Origin: Panorpa germanica
Lineage: Eukaryota > Arthropoda > Insecta > Mecoptera > Panorpidae
NCBI GenBank assembly: GCA_963678705.1
Contig: OY783208.1
Location: 16,303,782 to 16,367,781, forward strand
Length of the DNA stretch: 64,000 nucleotides
Direction of reading: 5' to 3'
Position 1 is the first letter of the stretch; every line of letters begins with the position of its first letter. A program made the translations under genes and the position numbers. This document shows, piece after piece, positions 44,966-56,925 of this stretch. Under the pieces are notes generated by a model. The model was not told where the DNA came from and searched no databases. It saw only the letters and a program-made list of their open reading frames with translations.

Positions 44966-45774
44966 TCAAAGGGCATTCCACAGAACATTTAGTTCAAGCA
45001 GTCAAATATCATGTAGCATTTCTCAGGGGTAGGTTAAAATGTGCGTGATGGTAACGTGCTTAAATCAGATAGTGTGGACGGTGGAGTAGGCACGTGTACG
45101 TCGAAATGGGGTGATAAATTAATAGCGCGTATGTATGTATACATGTATATTTGACGATATCGACTAATCGGTAAAATCACGTAAGTCTAAAATATGGCAT
45201 TAGCATAACCAAAGAACTATACGTGGTTTAGTTCTTTTTAGGTTATCTCTACCTGTCAAAACATAATATCAGCCGGAGCACATTGCGTAACAAAACAGGG
45301 AGTGACAAAGAAGTGAATCCCGGGTAGTACTAAGAGTCGAAGTGTCGTTACTTATATGCGCGTCCCGCTAGGGCGATACTAACACCACGTGCCAAAACTA
45401 AGGAACTTGAACCAACGCGTTCCCGAACTAATTAAACCGCGGATTCTCACCAATGAACGAATAGAACGAGTAGAAGTTCCGCGAGCGTAAGGAGAAGCTA
45501 GCACAGTAGGCTAGTTAATGCACGGGCGAAATTGGGACACGTAGATGTATAAAGGTGTATGTGTGTATATTTATATAAAAGCATAAACGTATATAATCAA
45601 GTACTTTACAATTCGTAGGTTCGCGATCTACTTAGAATACTTAGATGATGGTCGATTGGGACTCGTGGAGTCGTTAGGGTCTGGTAAGGAAGCGGGTATT
45701 AGACGATGCAAGAAACACATACACTTGGTTTTAAATTACGTGTATTTAAAACGATAACACCACATTTAACAATA
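44966..45774. other. Less AT-rich stretch with one trypsin-like peptide
   Basis: Base composition is visibly less AT-rich than its surroundings at about 45240-45540. It contains the possible protease exon at 45242-45322. No element ends were found. Confidence 0.35.
45242..45322 (+). pseudogene. Possible trypsin-like His-site exon fragment
   Basis: After a TTTTTAG acceptor the frame reads V-I-S-T-C-Q-N-I-I-S-A-G-A-H-C-V-T, which resembles the conserved region around the catalytic His of trypsin-like proteases (S/T-A-A-H-C-V), then stops at TGA. It is short, and the preceding Cys spacing is not standard. It might be a distant relic of the protease part of the array, or chance. Confidence 0.25.
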
Positions 45775-45955
45775 TATATACACTTTGGATTAGTACTCAC
45801 TTCATAAATTTAACTACAACACATAGGTTTTCATGCACTATTCTATAAGGAACTATTGATTACGGGTCAAGGAGCTAGCGCTAATTATATAATTGTCGCG
45901 AATCGTTATTATTGGTATAACAAATAATCGCTAATTGGTCTAATAAAAAAACATG
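45775..45955. repeat. Dispersed repeat, copy 1 (partner at 49740-49920)
   Basis: Shares the run from ACTTAATTT/ACTACAACACATAG through TTTTCATGCAC, GATTAC(A/G)GGTC and ATAATTGGTCTAA(C/T)A with 49740-49920 in the same orientation, at roughly 80 percent identity. No ORF; family unknown. Confidence 0.55.
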
Positions 45956-46803
45956 GTAGAAAGCCGCGCGATGCTCATGAATTCAGGACCTGAGAACCGA
46001 TAAGCCTTTATCTTCGCTGAGAAACACAATTAGATTACCTGCGAAAATCTAATTGGGTCACATATATCGTTCCTAATTAGTATGAGTGAATCAGCAAGAG
46101 ATGCTATATCGCCATCTCATGTGTCCTGTGCTCTGAAAAACTCATATGTTGATTCTCGGAATCAGATTCTTTAGGGTGCAATTATGCCTCTCACTCTGGC
46201 TTGCCTAATTAGTAGTGCCATCTCATTAACACATGTGTTTCTTAAGATTACACTTTTATTGCAGGTGATTAGATAGTTGCCATTGACTACGTAAAATTTT
46301 TTTCTCGTTAATGAGTGGAAGTATAACATTCTTCTTGCCTTAGATAGCTTTTATACGTGGCACTATTAGCAATAAGTTAGTACTATTTAAAAATCATATG
46401 GATATGTTAATAGTGGCACCATCTATATTTCATCCTACAAAGTTAAACATTTATTTGTCTGTTACAATCACATCGCTTAGGTTTGGTTATTAGCAATATG
46501 TTTTCTTCTTTATCTCTGCTCCTAGCTTAAAGCACATAAATTTACACTACCATAAATCTGTGTCTATGCATTTCCGTAATCTAATCTTGACTCTGCATTT
46601 ATTTATGTAGCGGCAAAAAGCACAAACTTTTAAACTAAAACCTTGAGAAACTTTCTTTAAAAGATTTGTCCACAAATAGAAAATACTTAAATACAGAAGT
46701 CAATAGTTGACTTTTTAAACATGATATATACTTGTAAGTTTTCGAAATAATAAAAAAACATTAATTTTAAAATAGTTTTATATTTAAACTAGGTATTACA
46801 TTG
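45956..46803. other. Intergenic, nothing recognised
   Basis: 3' flank of the minus-strand gene at 46804-48042. No coding or repeat structure seen. Confidence 0.4.
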
Positions 46804-48042
46804 TTAGTTACATTTTTGCACTTTAGGAACCCCCTCGTTTACGTGCGACGGTTTAATGGGTTCATTACTTGAACTACTACTACTGTCGTCGCTTTCACTA
46901 TCACTGTCATCACTGTCTCTGTTATCACTGTCACAGTCATCATGCCACTTTGTTAAAAGTGTTAATTTTTTGAATCGCCATTTTGCTCTTTCTTCTTTAT
47001 ATAATTCTAGTTGTAGAATGTTCATCGTAAAACTTTGAAAGTCTTTTATTTTCTGTTCTTTTTTTGCCGTTACTTCATTCAACTCTGCCAGCATCTCTTC
47101 TTTTTTTTGAGCTGTCATCAATCCACCCAGTGTCAATTGTTCTCTCTGGAATGATTATATATAAATTAATCTACTCATGAATTAGTGTACCAAAAATTAA
47201 GGAAATTTCTCTTCAACACACGAGCAAGATTATGAAACTTACGTGGTCGCGAATACGATCCTCTTCTCTCCGGAAATGTTCAATTTTCTTTTTGATGTTG
47301 TTATAAATAGCGAATTTGAGATGACTCATCTTTCGGTAGAAATCTGCGATAATTAGCGGCCATGCCATCCTGAAAAATATACAGGTTACTTATAACTGAG
47401 TACGAGTACCTTATCTTTATTTGTTTATATATTTTATACTGAATTTTTGAAAATAATAAAAAATAATTTTGAAGAGAAGAGTGTAGAGTAGAGTAACAGA
47501 TACAATTTTTTTGGGAAATCTAGTCTATACATTATACATGTTTTTATACGTGTTTTTGGCGTAAATTTAATAAGGAAATTAAGTATTTTTTGCTCTATAA
47601 CTTTCAAAAAAGGAACTTTAAATTTTGCATACTTGTTACGATTTAATTATAGAATTAAAAAAATAAATTTTAATAAACTTCTTAGACAGTTACATTTATG
47701 AATTATGCATATATGAATTTAGTATCTAATGATACTGAAAGAAACTAAAATTTTATTCAACCACATGTCCCAGAATCTAAAATTTTGAAAAAAAGTTAGG
47801 TTGTATAATCAAATTAAAATAAAAAAGTTATTTCTTGTACAATTTATAAATACTTTTTGTTAAAAATTTTATTCGTGTGAATTATTAGAATTAAATTATA
47901 ATTTTTTTTTATTAAATTTAAATCAAATATACCTTAAACACACCAATGTTAGTAATTTAAAATAAGTAGCAAGATTGAATACTTACATGGCTACGTATCT
48001 GTCTTCTTCACTCAGCTGATAATAAGCGTCCGTAAATATCAT
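46804..48042 (-). CDS. Three-exon orphan: coiled-coil protein with acidic Ser/Asp tail, 174 residues
   Basis: Exons 47987-48042 (ATG at 48042), 47243-47369 and 46804-47145 are bounded by good donors (CAT/GTAAGT, CAC/GTAAGT) and acceptors (TTTTTCAG/G, ATTCCAG/A). Phases match (the first junction splits an ATG codon, the second is phase 0), and the 525-nt result is open to the stop. The N-terminal 60 residues are Trp/Tyr/Met-containing and helical (Q-L-S-E-E-D-R-Y-V-A-M). Residues ~45-130 are Lys/Glu-rich with heptad-like spacing. The tail (S-D-S-E-S-D-D-S-S-S-S-S-S-N) is a highly acidic Ser/Asp run. I do not recognise the family. The intact splicing makes it the best candidate for an active host gene in the right half. 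A nuclear or nucleolar role would be a guess from composition only. Confidence 0.65.
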
Positions 48043-49739
48043 TTTTTTGCTTTCAAAATTATAACTTGATGACAAAATAAATCACTGTTAATATTTTGAA
48101 TGTTAAAATCCTAATAACGAAAATCGTTTAGGGTTTCCCTTTCTATACTGCTTACCCCACTATTTTTAGGCAAAAGGCGGTCTCTGCATATTTACACCTT
48201 TTTCTGTGACTCATTTTTACTGTTACTTTTATTTTCTTAAGAATGTTACCCGCTGTCTGTATTTTGTCAGTTAACAAATTCACGCGCTAATTTTTTAATA
48301 ATTTATCAATTGTATTTATACCAATAATTGTATTTTTTTCTAATCCGCATCTAAGCTCGTCAAGAGCCACAGGCGGCCTTAGAAGGTGGCAAGCAGGGCA
48401 ACCGCCTGGGGCCTCATTTTTGTAGGTGCCTCGCACCCTCTCAAAACAAGTATATATGTTGTTGTGATATGACAGTGTAGATTATCGCCGGGACGTTACA
48501 CCTGACATTAATGTTATAAAAGAGGTCGGATGCTCGTTCTAGAAGGAGATTACTCAGCTTGGCTAATACATCACCCTGGGTTGCTAGCTTCTGATGTAGA
48601 TTCTTCGTTGGCGATTATCCTCCAGATAATTACAGGATAATATTCACAGGATAAGAATTAGTTCTTTTAAGTTCATTAATAGATTTCTTGTTCGAAGAGT
48701 ATTGTTGAAATAAGGACTATTTTGAGCGGCTAAAACGGCCATGCATTCAACGTACCTTGTCGAAGAATTAATATCTTTCAATACTATTAATTAAAACACT
48801 TTTTATTAAAATAAGTAATCTATTAGTTTTATTTAGTCATCTAAACACTTAATTACAGTAGTATTTTACTTAATTAGAAAGGATGCTAAATATTTAACTT
48901 AATATAAATTTCTTGTGTAATAATTAACTAAAAGCAAAACGTGTTCAACAAAATACTCGGAGTTCACTCAGAGAGCTGTTGTTACTTATCAGTTTAGAAC
49001 CAAACTGGTACTACTGCTCCAGTACCACTCGCCTGCTGGCTTTTATTACAATCATATAACACCACTTCAGTGTTACCAAGATTAAAACAATACAAAATAT
49101 GCCACAGACCAGCGTCAATATTTTAAAACGCTTAATTTAAATAATAGTTTGTTTTGCTTTCAATATTAAAATTGAAGCTAACATAATACAATTCTCATAC
49201 AAAAAATAACATTTATATTAAAATAAAAAAAAAGGTACGATATTGTGCGTACTTACAACAATGTATTTGAATCTCGCTCTTTAGAAATCAGTTAAATCGC
49301 TGCATATATCTTTTAAGGCACTCATGCATCTTAGTTTTTCATCATAAACATTTGTCGTCTTTGTTAAATTTTAAACTCTACATTTATTTATTGTAAACTT
49401 TTGCATTTCTTGTCAATCATCATCAAAAATACTAATTATAAAGATAAAAAGGGCTCCACAAAGTAAAATGAGGCGTTATTTGTAATTTAATTTTTCAACT
49501 ATTCGACGTAAAAGGACGGCGCCAAAAAATCACCTGATGCAGACTTAAGCCGGCGCCAATCGATGCCACAGCTTTAAACCGTACCAGACGAATTTTATTT
49601 TAAAACGATAGTTTCTTTTTATTTGGTTTTTATTACCTGCTAAAATTTACAACATTTTAAGAAGGATATATATTTATATATAAATACATATATATGTATA
49701 TATATATATTTAAATCGATAATAAAACTTGAAAAACTGT

Positions 49740-49920
49740 TTACACTACACATAACCGTATCAGTACTCGATTAACTTAATTTAACTAAACACATAGATTT
49801 TCATGCACAATTTATAAGGAAATAATGATTACAGGTCGCGAGCTGGCACTAATAATATAACTGTCGCAAATCGAAATTATGGGTTTAACAAATAGTCGAT
49901 AATTGGTCTAACAAAATCGT
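49740..49920. repeat. Dispersed repeat, copy 2 (partner at 45775-45955)
   Basis: Direct-oriented copy of the block at 45775-45955; see there for the shared landmarks. Confidence 0.55.
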
Positions 49921-49943
49921 GGTGTGAAGTATCTTTTCTTAAG

Positions 49944-50256
49944 CACATAAATAGAAAATATACATCTAAACACGATCTAGTTATTTAGCGTTTATCTAAC
50001 ACAAGAAATGTTGTTGCTTATGAAAACGATTTTGTCTAATCGTTTAAATGTGTTGAGACCTAGTTTTACTGCTTTGTGAAAAGTAAATATACCTTTTTGC
50101 GCATTACCATACTCACAAAATTTCTTAAGCAGATCAGGTAAATAATTTTATGTACTTTACAATGCTCTTTGACCTTCTTACTCGTATATTATTAATTTAA
50201 ATTATTTATTCGTATTTTAAATAAATAATGTGTTTAGATGTATATTTTCTATTTAT
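49944..50256. repeat. 313-bp MITE-like unit with ~29-bp perfect inverted ends
   Basis: ACATAAATAGAAAATATACA followed by TCTAAACAC at the left (49944-49972) is exactly complementary to the block at 50227-50256. The ~255 bp between is AT-rich and non-coding. No target duplication was clear. Confidence 0.55.
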
Positions 50257-50984
50257 GTCACACACACCCCAAAATGTATTAGTATTGAATTTGGTCGGAG
50301 TAAAATCATGTGGAGTCGGAGTTAAATATTTTTTTATCGACTCCGCAGCTCTGGTTCTACACCAACATAAAACTTATAATACGATATTCCAAGTAGCAAA
50401 TTTATGATTCGTAGATGTCGTTAGATACGGATGTAAAATGTTATAATCTATTTTAAAATGAAGCTTAAACATATCGTTAACGGGTTGCGCTTTTGTTTTT
50501 TAAATGGCTTACTTGTGTGCAATGCTTTTAAGGTTTTTGCGTAACAAAACAAAGTTTACAAGAACAAGTAAATTCATTAAAATTTCAAAACAAAGCAGCC
50601 ACCTACATTTAACATTTGTACTAGGGAATGTGAAAACGGTTTTGATATTTTTGATTCACAGTAGGTTAAATACTTATAAGTGAAAAAAGCATTTTTTTTA
50701 AGTTTATGTTTTATTTAAGTAACTATAAACGTGAATCAAAATATAAAAAGGCAAGTCCTTAGATGAATAACGTATTTAGATTTTAAGCTTTCTTCCACTG
50801 AGTTTTAATGATTTTGGTAAAGCAAGACAATGTTTGTTTGTTTGTGTTGTTTGTCATAATTTTAAAACCTATGTTATGGTTCTTAAACTTAGAGTTAAGG
50901 ATTTTACTAATCCAAATATAATGATTTGTTGACCTGAATTATCTAGTAAACTGTTAATTCGTTATTTTCAATGTTAGAGAATGA

Positions 50985-51065
50985 ATATAACATCCTATAT
51001 TATAATGTTCCAACTGTATGTTTCTATTCTTATATGTTTGGTACTAAATTTTGTACGGTAGCTCT
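50985..51065 (+). repeat. Duplicated ~90-bp segment (partner 52367-52447)
   Basis: CCTATATTATAA(T/C)GTTCCAA followed by CTGTATGTTT and a GTAGCTTTAA/GTAGCTCTAA end occurs in both places in the same orientation. Probably a fragment of a dispersed repeat. Confidence 0.5.
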
Positions 51066-52697
51066 AAAACGGGTCCATCAATGTTTTGAAAATTTCGTAT
51101 TTCGTAGAGAAAATCCTAAAACTTTTGGCGTCCCCGGATTTTTCCCTGAATTTTCTGGGAACCCGTAATTTTGGAAAAACTGGAAAAAAAGTGAGCCCTT
51201 TTTTGCTGTATTACTTTTAATTCGCAAAAGATAGAAAGTTGAAATTTTACATGCGTATTAAGGTATTCAATGCTGACATTTCTCAAAAAAAAGCAATTCA
51301 AAAGTTGAAAAAGGGTGGGTTGAAGAAATTCGTGGGCCCGGTTGGGAACTTTAGAGAAAGTTCATATACTGGATTCTAGAATAAATAAGTATATTATTAA
51401 TAAAAAAAAATTCAAAATTTTAAAATTTTATTTGGGGGCACGGGGACAGTATTTACCGAGAGTAACAATTGTGCTAGGCTAACCTTGATAACTTATTTAC
51501 GAATCAAAAAAAAAAACGCATAAATTGAAAATATTTTTTATTTTGATAAGTTGAAAAATTATTTTATTATTGTGCGAGTTTATTATTTTAATTTAAAAAT
51601 AGAATTAAATATGAAATGTAATTACGTATTATTTTATTGGATTCAAATCATACACGACAAAAGGACGTCGCATTGCGACGGGGGTAAACTCTGGTATAAC
51701 CCATAATTTATACACATGATAAGCATAGGACCGCAAGACATACGTTGTAGTATCAAAAGTAAAATTTCTGCTGTAGGTGTCATACTACTGTAGCAGGTAA
51801 AAACTATTGAATACTGTAAACCTTAAGTCTAAGGGTCTTCGGCAGATAACAACCGATATAATTGTTTTTTAAGGTATTGTTACAAAAATTCATAATTAAA
51901 AAACACAAAACAAATAAAAAAATTAGGTCTCTAGATTTTCTATATTAATTTATGGCTTTTTGTGAAATACTATTAATTTAGACTCACTGACAATTTAAAA
52001 AAAAATATTCTAGTTTTGATTGCATTTGGTTTATCCAAAATTCATGATCTCTATTTATTATTTGTACAAATAAACCATAAAAGTCACAAGAGTATACAAT
52101 AGAATAACACATATCTTTGTTAGAAATTTCAAGCTGGCCTTGTACCTATAACAATGCATTAAAATGTAAAATTTTATTATTATTTTTTGACATTTATTTT
52201 ATTATATTATGTGACATAATATTCTGATAATAATAATTAGAGCTATACTCCTAATGTAGTTCATATTTTTTAGCAATTCTTAGGAAAGAAATTTATTTTC
52301 CGTTTTGCTGCTTGAAATAAAGTTATTCCTTTTTGCGCAAGCGGCGGAACACACTTTACTTATACAGAATCCTATATTATAACGTTCCAACTGTATGTTT
52401 ATATTCTTATTTTCTTATATGTTTACGCGACCCGTATAGTAGCTTTAATTCTAAAAAATTGCGTGTGTTTAGATACAATTTCACTTTGCCAAAATCAATT
52501 ATTTCCAGTAACAAATACCTCCAACGATAGGTTTATTTCAAATTCGACTGACAAGGTCAAGTTTGTCTAATAATACTGATAAAAAAAGCTTTCAATTCAA
52601 TAAATTTAATAATTCTTTATATATTGTAAAACATATCAGTAATATATTTACTTTAATAAAATTATTCTTAAAACTAAAACTTTTACAATAATAATTT

Positions 52698-53787
52698 TCA
52701 CTTCCTCTTTAGTTTGTGTAAGTTCTTATATGTAAAAAACATTGCAGCAATTAAAGCGCCATGCCCCAGCACTTTCCAAATATATTGGTTCACTGTTTTT
52801 GGTTTGCCGGGATTTTTTGAATTTGTAAGAATGTCATCTACTTCCTTGTCATCGGTTTGCTGGTCATCTTCTTCAATGGGAAGCGGGCTGCCTAATGTAA
52901 CATTGCGCTCTGCAGGTTCTTCAGGTAAATTCACTTGCTCTTCCCAGTCAAATATATAATTACTTTTTAAACATTTTTGTGTGGTACAGGTCCGAGAATA
53001 ACTGCCTTAAATACGAATAATTGGGTGTTTCATTAAATCCAAGGTCACTACAATATCTTACATATTCAAGGAAGGCATTTGGTAAGCCGTCGCACAAATA
53101 ACTTGCCGAGGTATTTTTTTTGCACTAGCCTATTTTCTCACGTAACTCATGAAATTTTCCTTTAAAACTACCCCAAGGTAGCCTGCCCTTGAGAAAATAT
53201 ACAAAAATTTATCCAAGTGAAATCAAATCATCTCTTCTTGATGCTTGAAAACCGAGATGAATATTAACTGAAGCATATGTAAAACTGCCTACAAATCTAT
53301 TGCCGGTAGTAGAACTGTCTGATTCTCCTGGAACAAATTCGTTAGACAATCCATAGTCTATGACATACACCATATGTTTATCCGCATTGTTTCCCATCAA
53401 AATATTACCCGGCTTAATATCCCAATGAAGAACACCTTTTGAATGGATGTATTCCAATCGATGGAGCAGCTGATCGGCTAGAACTAATACAGTATTTATT
53501 GAAAATCGCCGGAAACAGAAACGAAATAGATCGTTCAAAGAAGGGCCTAATAAATCCATCGTCATAATAAGGCGGCCTCTTCTCTGACTCACGTTGTGCA
53601 CTTGTGGTATACCATCTCCTCCTTTTAGTTTCTTGTATGCATTTATTTCTCTTTCTAAGCAAGTTACATCTTGACTTATTCGCTCAACTTTCAACGCATA
53701 CCTTGTATTTGTTGTAAGATCCGTTGCCATATAAATTTTACCAAAACCTCCTTGACCAAGCTTGCGATGAATTTTGTAATAACTCAT
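52698..53787 (-). pseudogene. Casein-kinase-1-like kinase, intronless, with C-terminal membrane anchor
   Basis: From ATG 53787 the frame has a Gly loop (L-G-Q-G-G-F-G-K-I-Y), the ATP-site Lys (Y-A-L-K-V-E), a CK1-style catalytic loop (V-L-H-W-D-I-K-P-G-N, Trp where HRD kinases have Arg), D-Y-G in place of DFG, and T-G-N-R-F-V-G-S-F-T-Y-A-S-V-N plus R-R-D-D-L-I-S-L-G, all CK1 hallmarks. It then meets TAA at 53209-53211, TAG at 53125-53127 and a one-base frameshift in an A-run at ~52964-52968. Homology continues through L-P-W-G, L-C-D-G-L-P-N-A-F-L-E-Y and F-D-W-E-E-Q. The tail after the acidic linker (E-E-D-D-Q-Q-T-D-D) ends in a hydrophobic stretch (L-G-H-G-A-L-I-A-A-M-F-F) and basic residues, a tail-anchor layout. 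No introns suggests a retrocopy. Confidence 0.75.
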
Positions 53788-53799
53788 TTTCAATCTCAC

Positions 53800-54501
53800 A
53801 ACACAACACTATATTAAAATTTAATTTTAAATTTAAAAAAAATTTAAATTATAATAGCAACTTCTTCCTTCACTGCTAACTTTAAACCAACTGCACCTTA
53901 TATTCCGACATTGTCACAGGTACAAAAATTTTCTTAGAAAGGGTAATAATATCTCTGCAGTAAAATAAACCTTTTTACTAAGCCTACGCCCATTACTATT
54001 AGTCGTACGTTTGCCAGTAAGTCGCTTTTGTTACAAAAATGCCAAGGTGGAAATGTATCTCTGGCCAATACGAAATACGAAATATATGAGACGCGAACAA
54101 TATTAAGACTGTACCTTTCAAATTGAATTTATAAATTCCCAACTAAATAACTTTTGCCTGTTCAAATGATTTTATTATGAATTTAATACCTGAAAATTAT
54201 ATATTATCAGTAATTAATATCAATTCAAATTCAAATTAAATATTTGTAAAAATGTAATAATAAATTTGACAACACTGTTAGGTCCGGTGCCCCTTGTTTT
54301 ACTGCTGTTGGTAACAAGTTCATAAATCTATTTTCTCCATTAGATAAAGGTTTGTGCTCAGGGTCTTGAATTCCATGTATTTTTCAGAACTTTTTTCTCG
54401 TCTCGGTCTTCCACGCGCGGAATACCTTAACACAATAAAATTGTATATATACTTAGTTATTTAAAAAACACATTTATTGAATAGTTGTGAATAATGAGTC
54501 A
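53800..54501. other. Upstream region of the CK1-like pseudogene, nothing recognised
   Basis: AT-rich. The first 80 bp before the ATG are A/T runs. No ORF or repeat ends seen. Confidence 0.4.
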
Positions 54502-54505
54502 TTAA

Positions 54506-55251
54506 GGAGGTACAGGACGTTAACGTAAACGATGAAAACGTTGTGAAATTTGGAGGATCGATACAAATAATTAAAATACATGCTGTCTTAAAATTTGAGA
54601 GACCTAGGGTTCATAGTTTTCTTTTTATACATGATTAAAAATAGTCATTTTTTATACAAATCAATTTTTAGCTTAATTTCACAACATAATATTACTTTTA
54701 ACTATAAGAGAATGGCGACACGACTTTCAAAAAGTAAGTGTATATAAAAAAATTTCTTCTGTAACTATTGCAAAAAGAAAATTATCAAAAGGATACCTAT
54801 TTACGTAAATATTTAAATAAAACCAGTAAGAAACAGTAAATGTAGGTTATAAGCTGGCAACGATGCAAATCCCAATTTGAGCAGGAAATTCAAAATCGGA
54901 ATAAATATTATATAAAATATAACAATTTATTTGTTAAAAAGCCAAATCACGCATGCGTCAACACAGGTTAATTTACAGCGTTGTCAAATATATTATTTCT
55001 TTTTCAAAATATTTAATTTAAATTGAATTAATATAAATTTGATATTAATTATAGGTAATTTTTCATTTATTTAACTATTATATGCATAAAAAAATCATTT
55101 TAATAAGCAAAAAGCAGTTTAATAGGGAATTGAAAAATTCATTTTCAAAGGTACAGTTCCAATATTTGCTCGTCCCTCATGTACTTCGTATTTTTCATTT
55201 CGTATTACCAAGAAATAAACTTTTTGCATTGACGGTACGTCCTGTACCTCC
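54506..55251. mobile_element. 746-bp MITE with TTAA flanks
   Basis: GGAGGTACAGGACGT at the left end is the exact complement of ACGTCCTGTACCTCC at the right end, and TTAA stands on both sides (54502-54505, 55252-55255). The target is typical of piggyBac-superfamily insertions, but the ends differ from the piggyBac at 28121-31196. The interior is AT-rich with no transposase. A minus-strand open stretch at 55119-55382 crosses the right end and is not taken as a gene. Confidence 0.7.
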
Positions 55252-55255
55252 TTAA

Positions 55256-56920
55256 TAATGATAATAACTAAAATTATTTCATTTAAATAAATGGTGTTAC
55301 ATCTAATCCTACTTTTATTGTTAGAAAATTTGAATTTAGCGCTATGAAGCATCAAAATATATGTATTCATCTGATCTATCATATTTTTACGGCCTTGGTA
55401 CTATAACTTCTTTATTCAGAATTGTCAACCCTGCTGCTCTACTGTAATATTAGTATGGGTAGCCGTTTCCTTTAGTTGTGTTTAAATTATTTAATTTAAA
55501 ATGATTTTTAAATTGACAAATGAAATTTGTTTAAGTATAATAAATTGGTTTAAAGAAGATACGTTTGCAATTGGTTCTCCGCTAACCCGTGCTGAACAAC
55601 AGACCCTTGTCGACTCTTATCAACTCTTGTAGACCCTTGTCTATTGTTAAAGAACTGAGTATTATTATGTTTTTTTATATACAATTTTTTTTCTCAATCA
55701 ACATGTTTGAGTCGCTCTATTTTTTTTTTTTTTTTAACGATAAAATGTGTTATATTTTTTTTTTTATAATAATATAAAATGTATTACTTAGTTGAAGACA
55801 AGATTTATTATACTTACTACTTTAACTTATTGAAAATGTAGTTAAATTCAAACACTAATCCTTAAAATAACTTATACATTCAAATTCTAAGCAATTAAAA
55901 TTAAATAAATTCTAGACTATAGTCTGTCTCATATTAATCTGGGGCGTTTCTAACGACTGTGTCGTTATTCCTTTTTTAACCCACTCATGAAAATATTACC
56001 TAACAGAATTTAATTTCTACTAAATGGAAATCCCTTGAATAAACATTATTGGAACTATCACCGGGAAAAATAATAACTGCGACTAGAATTTAATTATAAA
56101 TAATAATAAAAGTTGCGCCAATTTTTAAAAAAACGTGCCAAAGTAGTGTTCATACATTTCTTTTAGAAAGTAAAAATCTTTAAAAATTTTAAGGAAAAAA
56201 ATAATTTCGATTGATTTTTGTGTAAAAACTACCAGCATTCTGGGATTTTTATTGCTTGTGGTGGATAGAAGTGCTATTTAGGTTGCTGTTACAATAAAAA
56301 TTAAAAGTACTTGAAAAATTGTGGTCTTGGTAGTTAAAAACATCTTAAGGTGTTTCAATTTTCGAAAAGAAATTTTTTTTTTCTAATTAGTAAACAAAAT
56401 GAGATAAATTTTTTCTTTCCTTTTTTCTTGTGTAGCAGGACCACCCTCTGGTGCCGGCTTATCGTTGAATATTGGGACACCCTGTATATAGTAAGTATTA
56501 CTATTTTAAGAAATTTTTGCACCCTTCTTTAACTATAAAATAACCCGTTGTGTTTTGGCACAAAACTCTATTTACAGTCTGCTGTGTAAAATGATCAAAT
56601 TTGATTTTATTTCCATAAAATTGGAAGATTATGTTGGAGACGTAATCGATGTTGGAGTCGCAACAAATTGTTTGACTTCGACTCCACAGTACTGACTAAA
56701 ACTTTAATTTTCTAGTTACTTAATAAAAACTATTTAAATTTTAGAAGATATTCACAATCAAAAAAATCTTTAATTATTGAAGTGATTTAACATTATAAAA
56801 CATTCCAAGACATGTCACTTCTTATATAGCAAATATGCCATCTCTTTTATACAACAATGACTTATAAGGGTGTGTGTGATATGTTGTTTACTACAAACAG
56901 CTGCGTTGTGTATCCCAATA
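55256..56920. other. Intergenic stretch with a CAGGGTGTCC repeat piece
   Basis: A reverse copy of the 10890-type repeat lies at about 56435-56490 (GCAGGACCACCCTCTGG ... GGGACACCCTGTATATAG). A short internal repetition (AGACCCTTGT twice near 55600-55635) and T-runs are otherwise all that stands out. Confidence 0.45.
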
Positions 56921-56925
56921 AGTAT

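Larger units (their letters stand above)
48043..52697. other. Gene-poor region with dispersed repeats
   Basis: No supported gene. Contents: a GC-richer patch at ~48350-48430 (CCGCCTGGGGCCTCATTTTT) of transposon-like appearance; the repeat at 49740-49920; an inverted pair at 49944-50256; and a ~90-bp duplication at ~50985-51065/52367-52447. The remainder is AT-rich. Confidence 0.45.
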
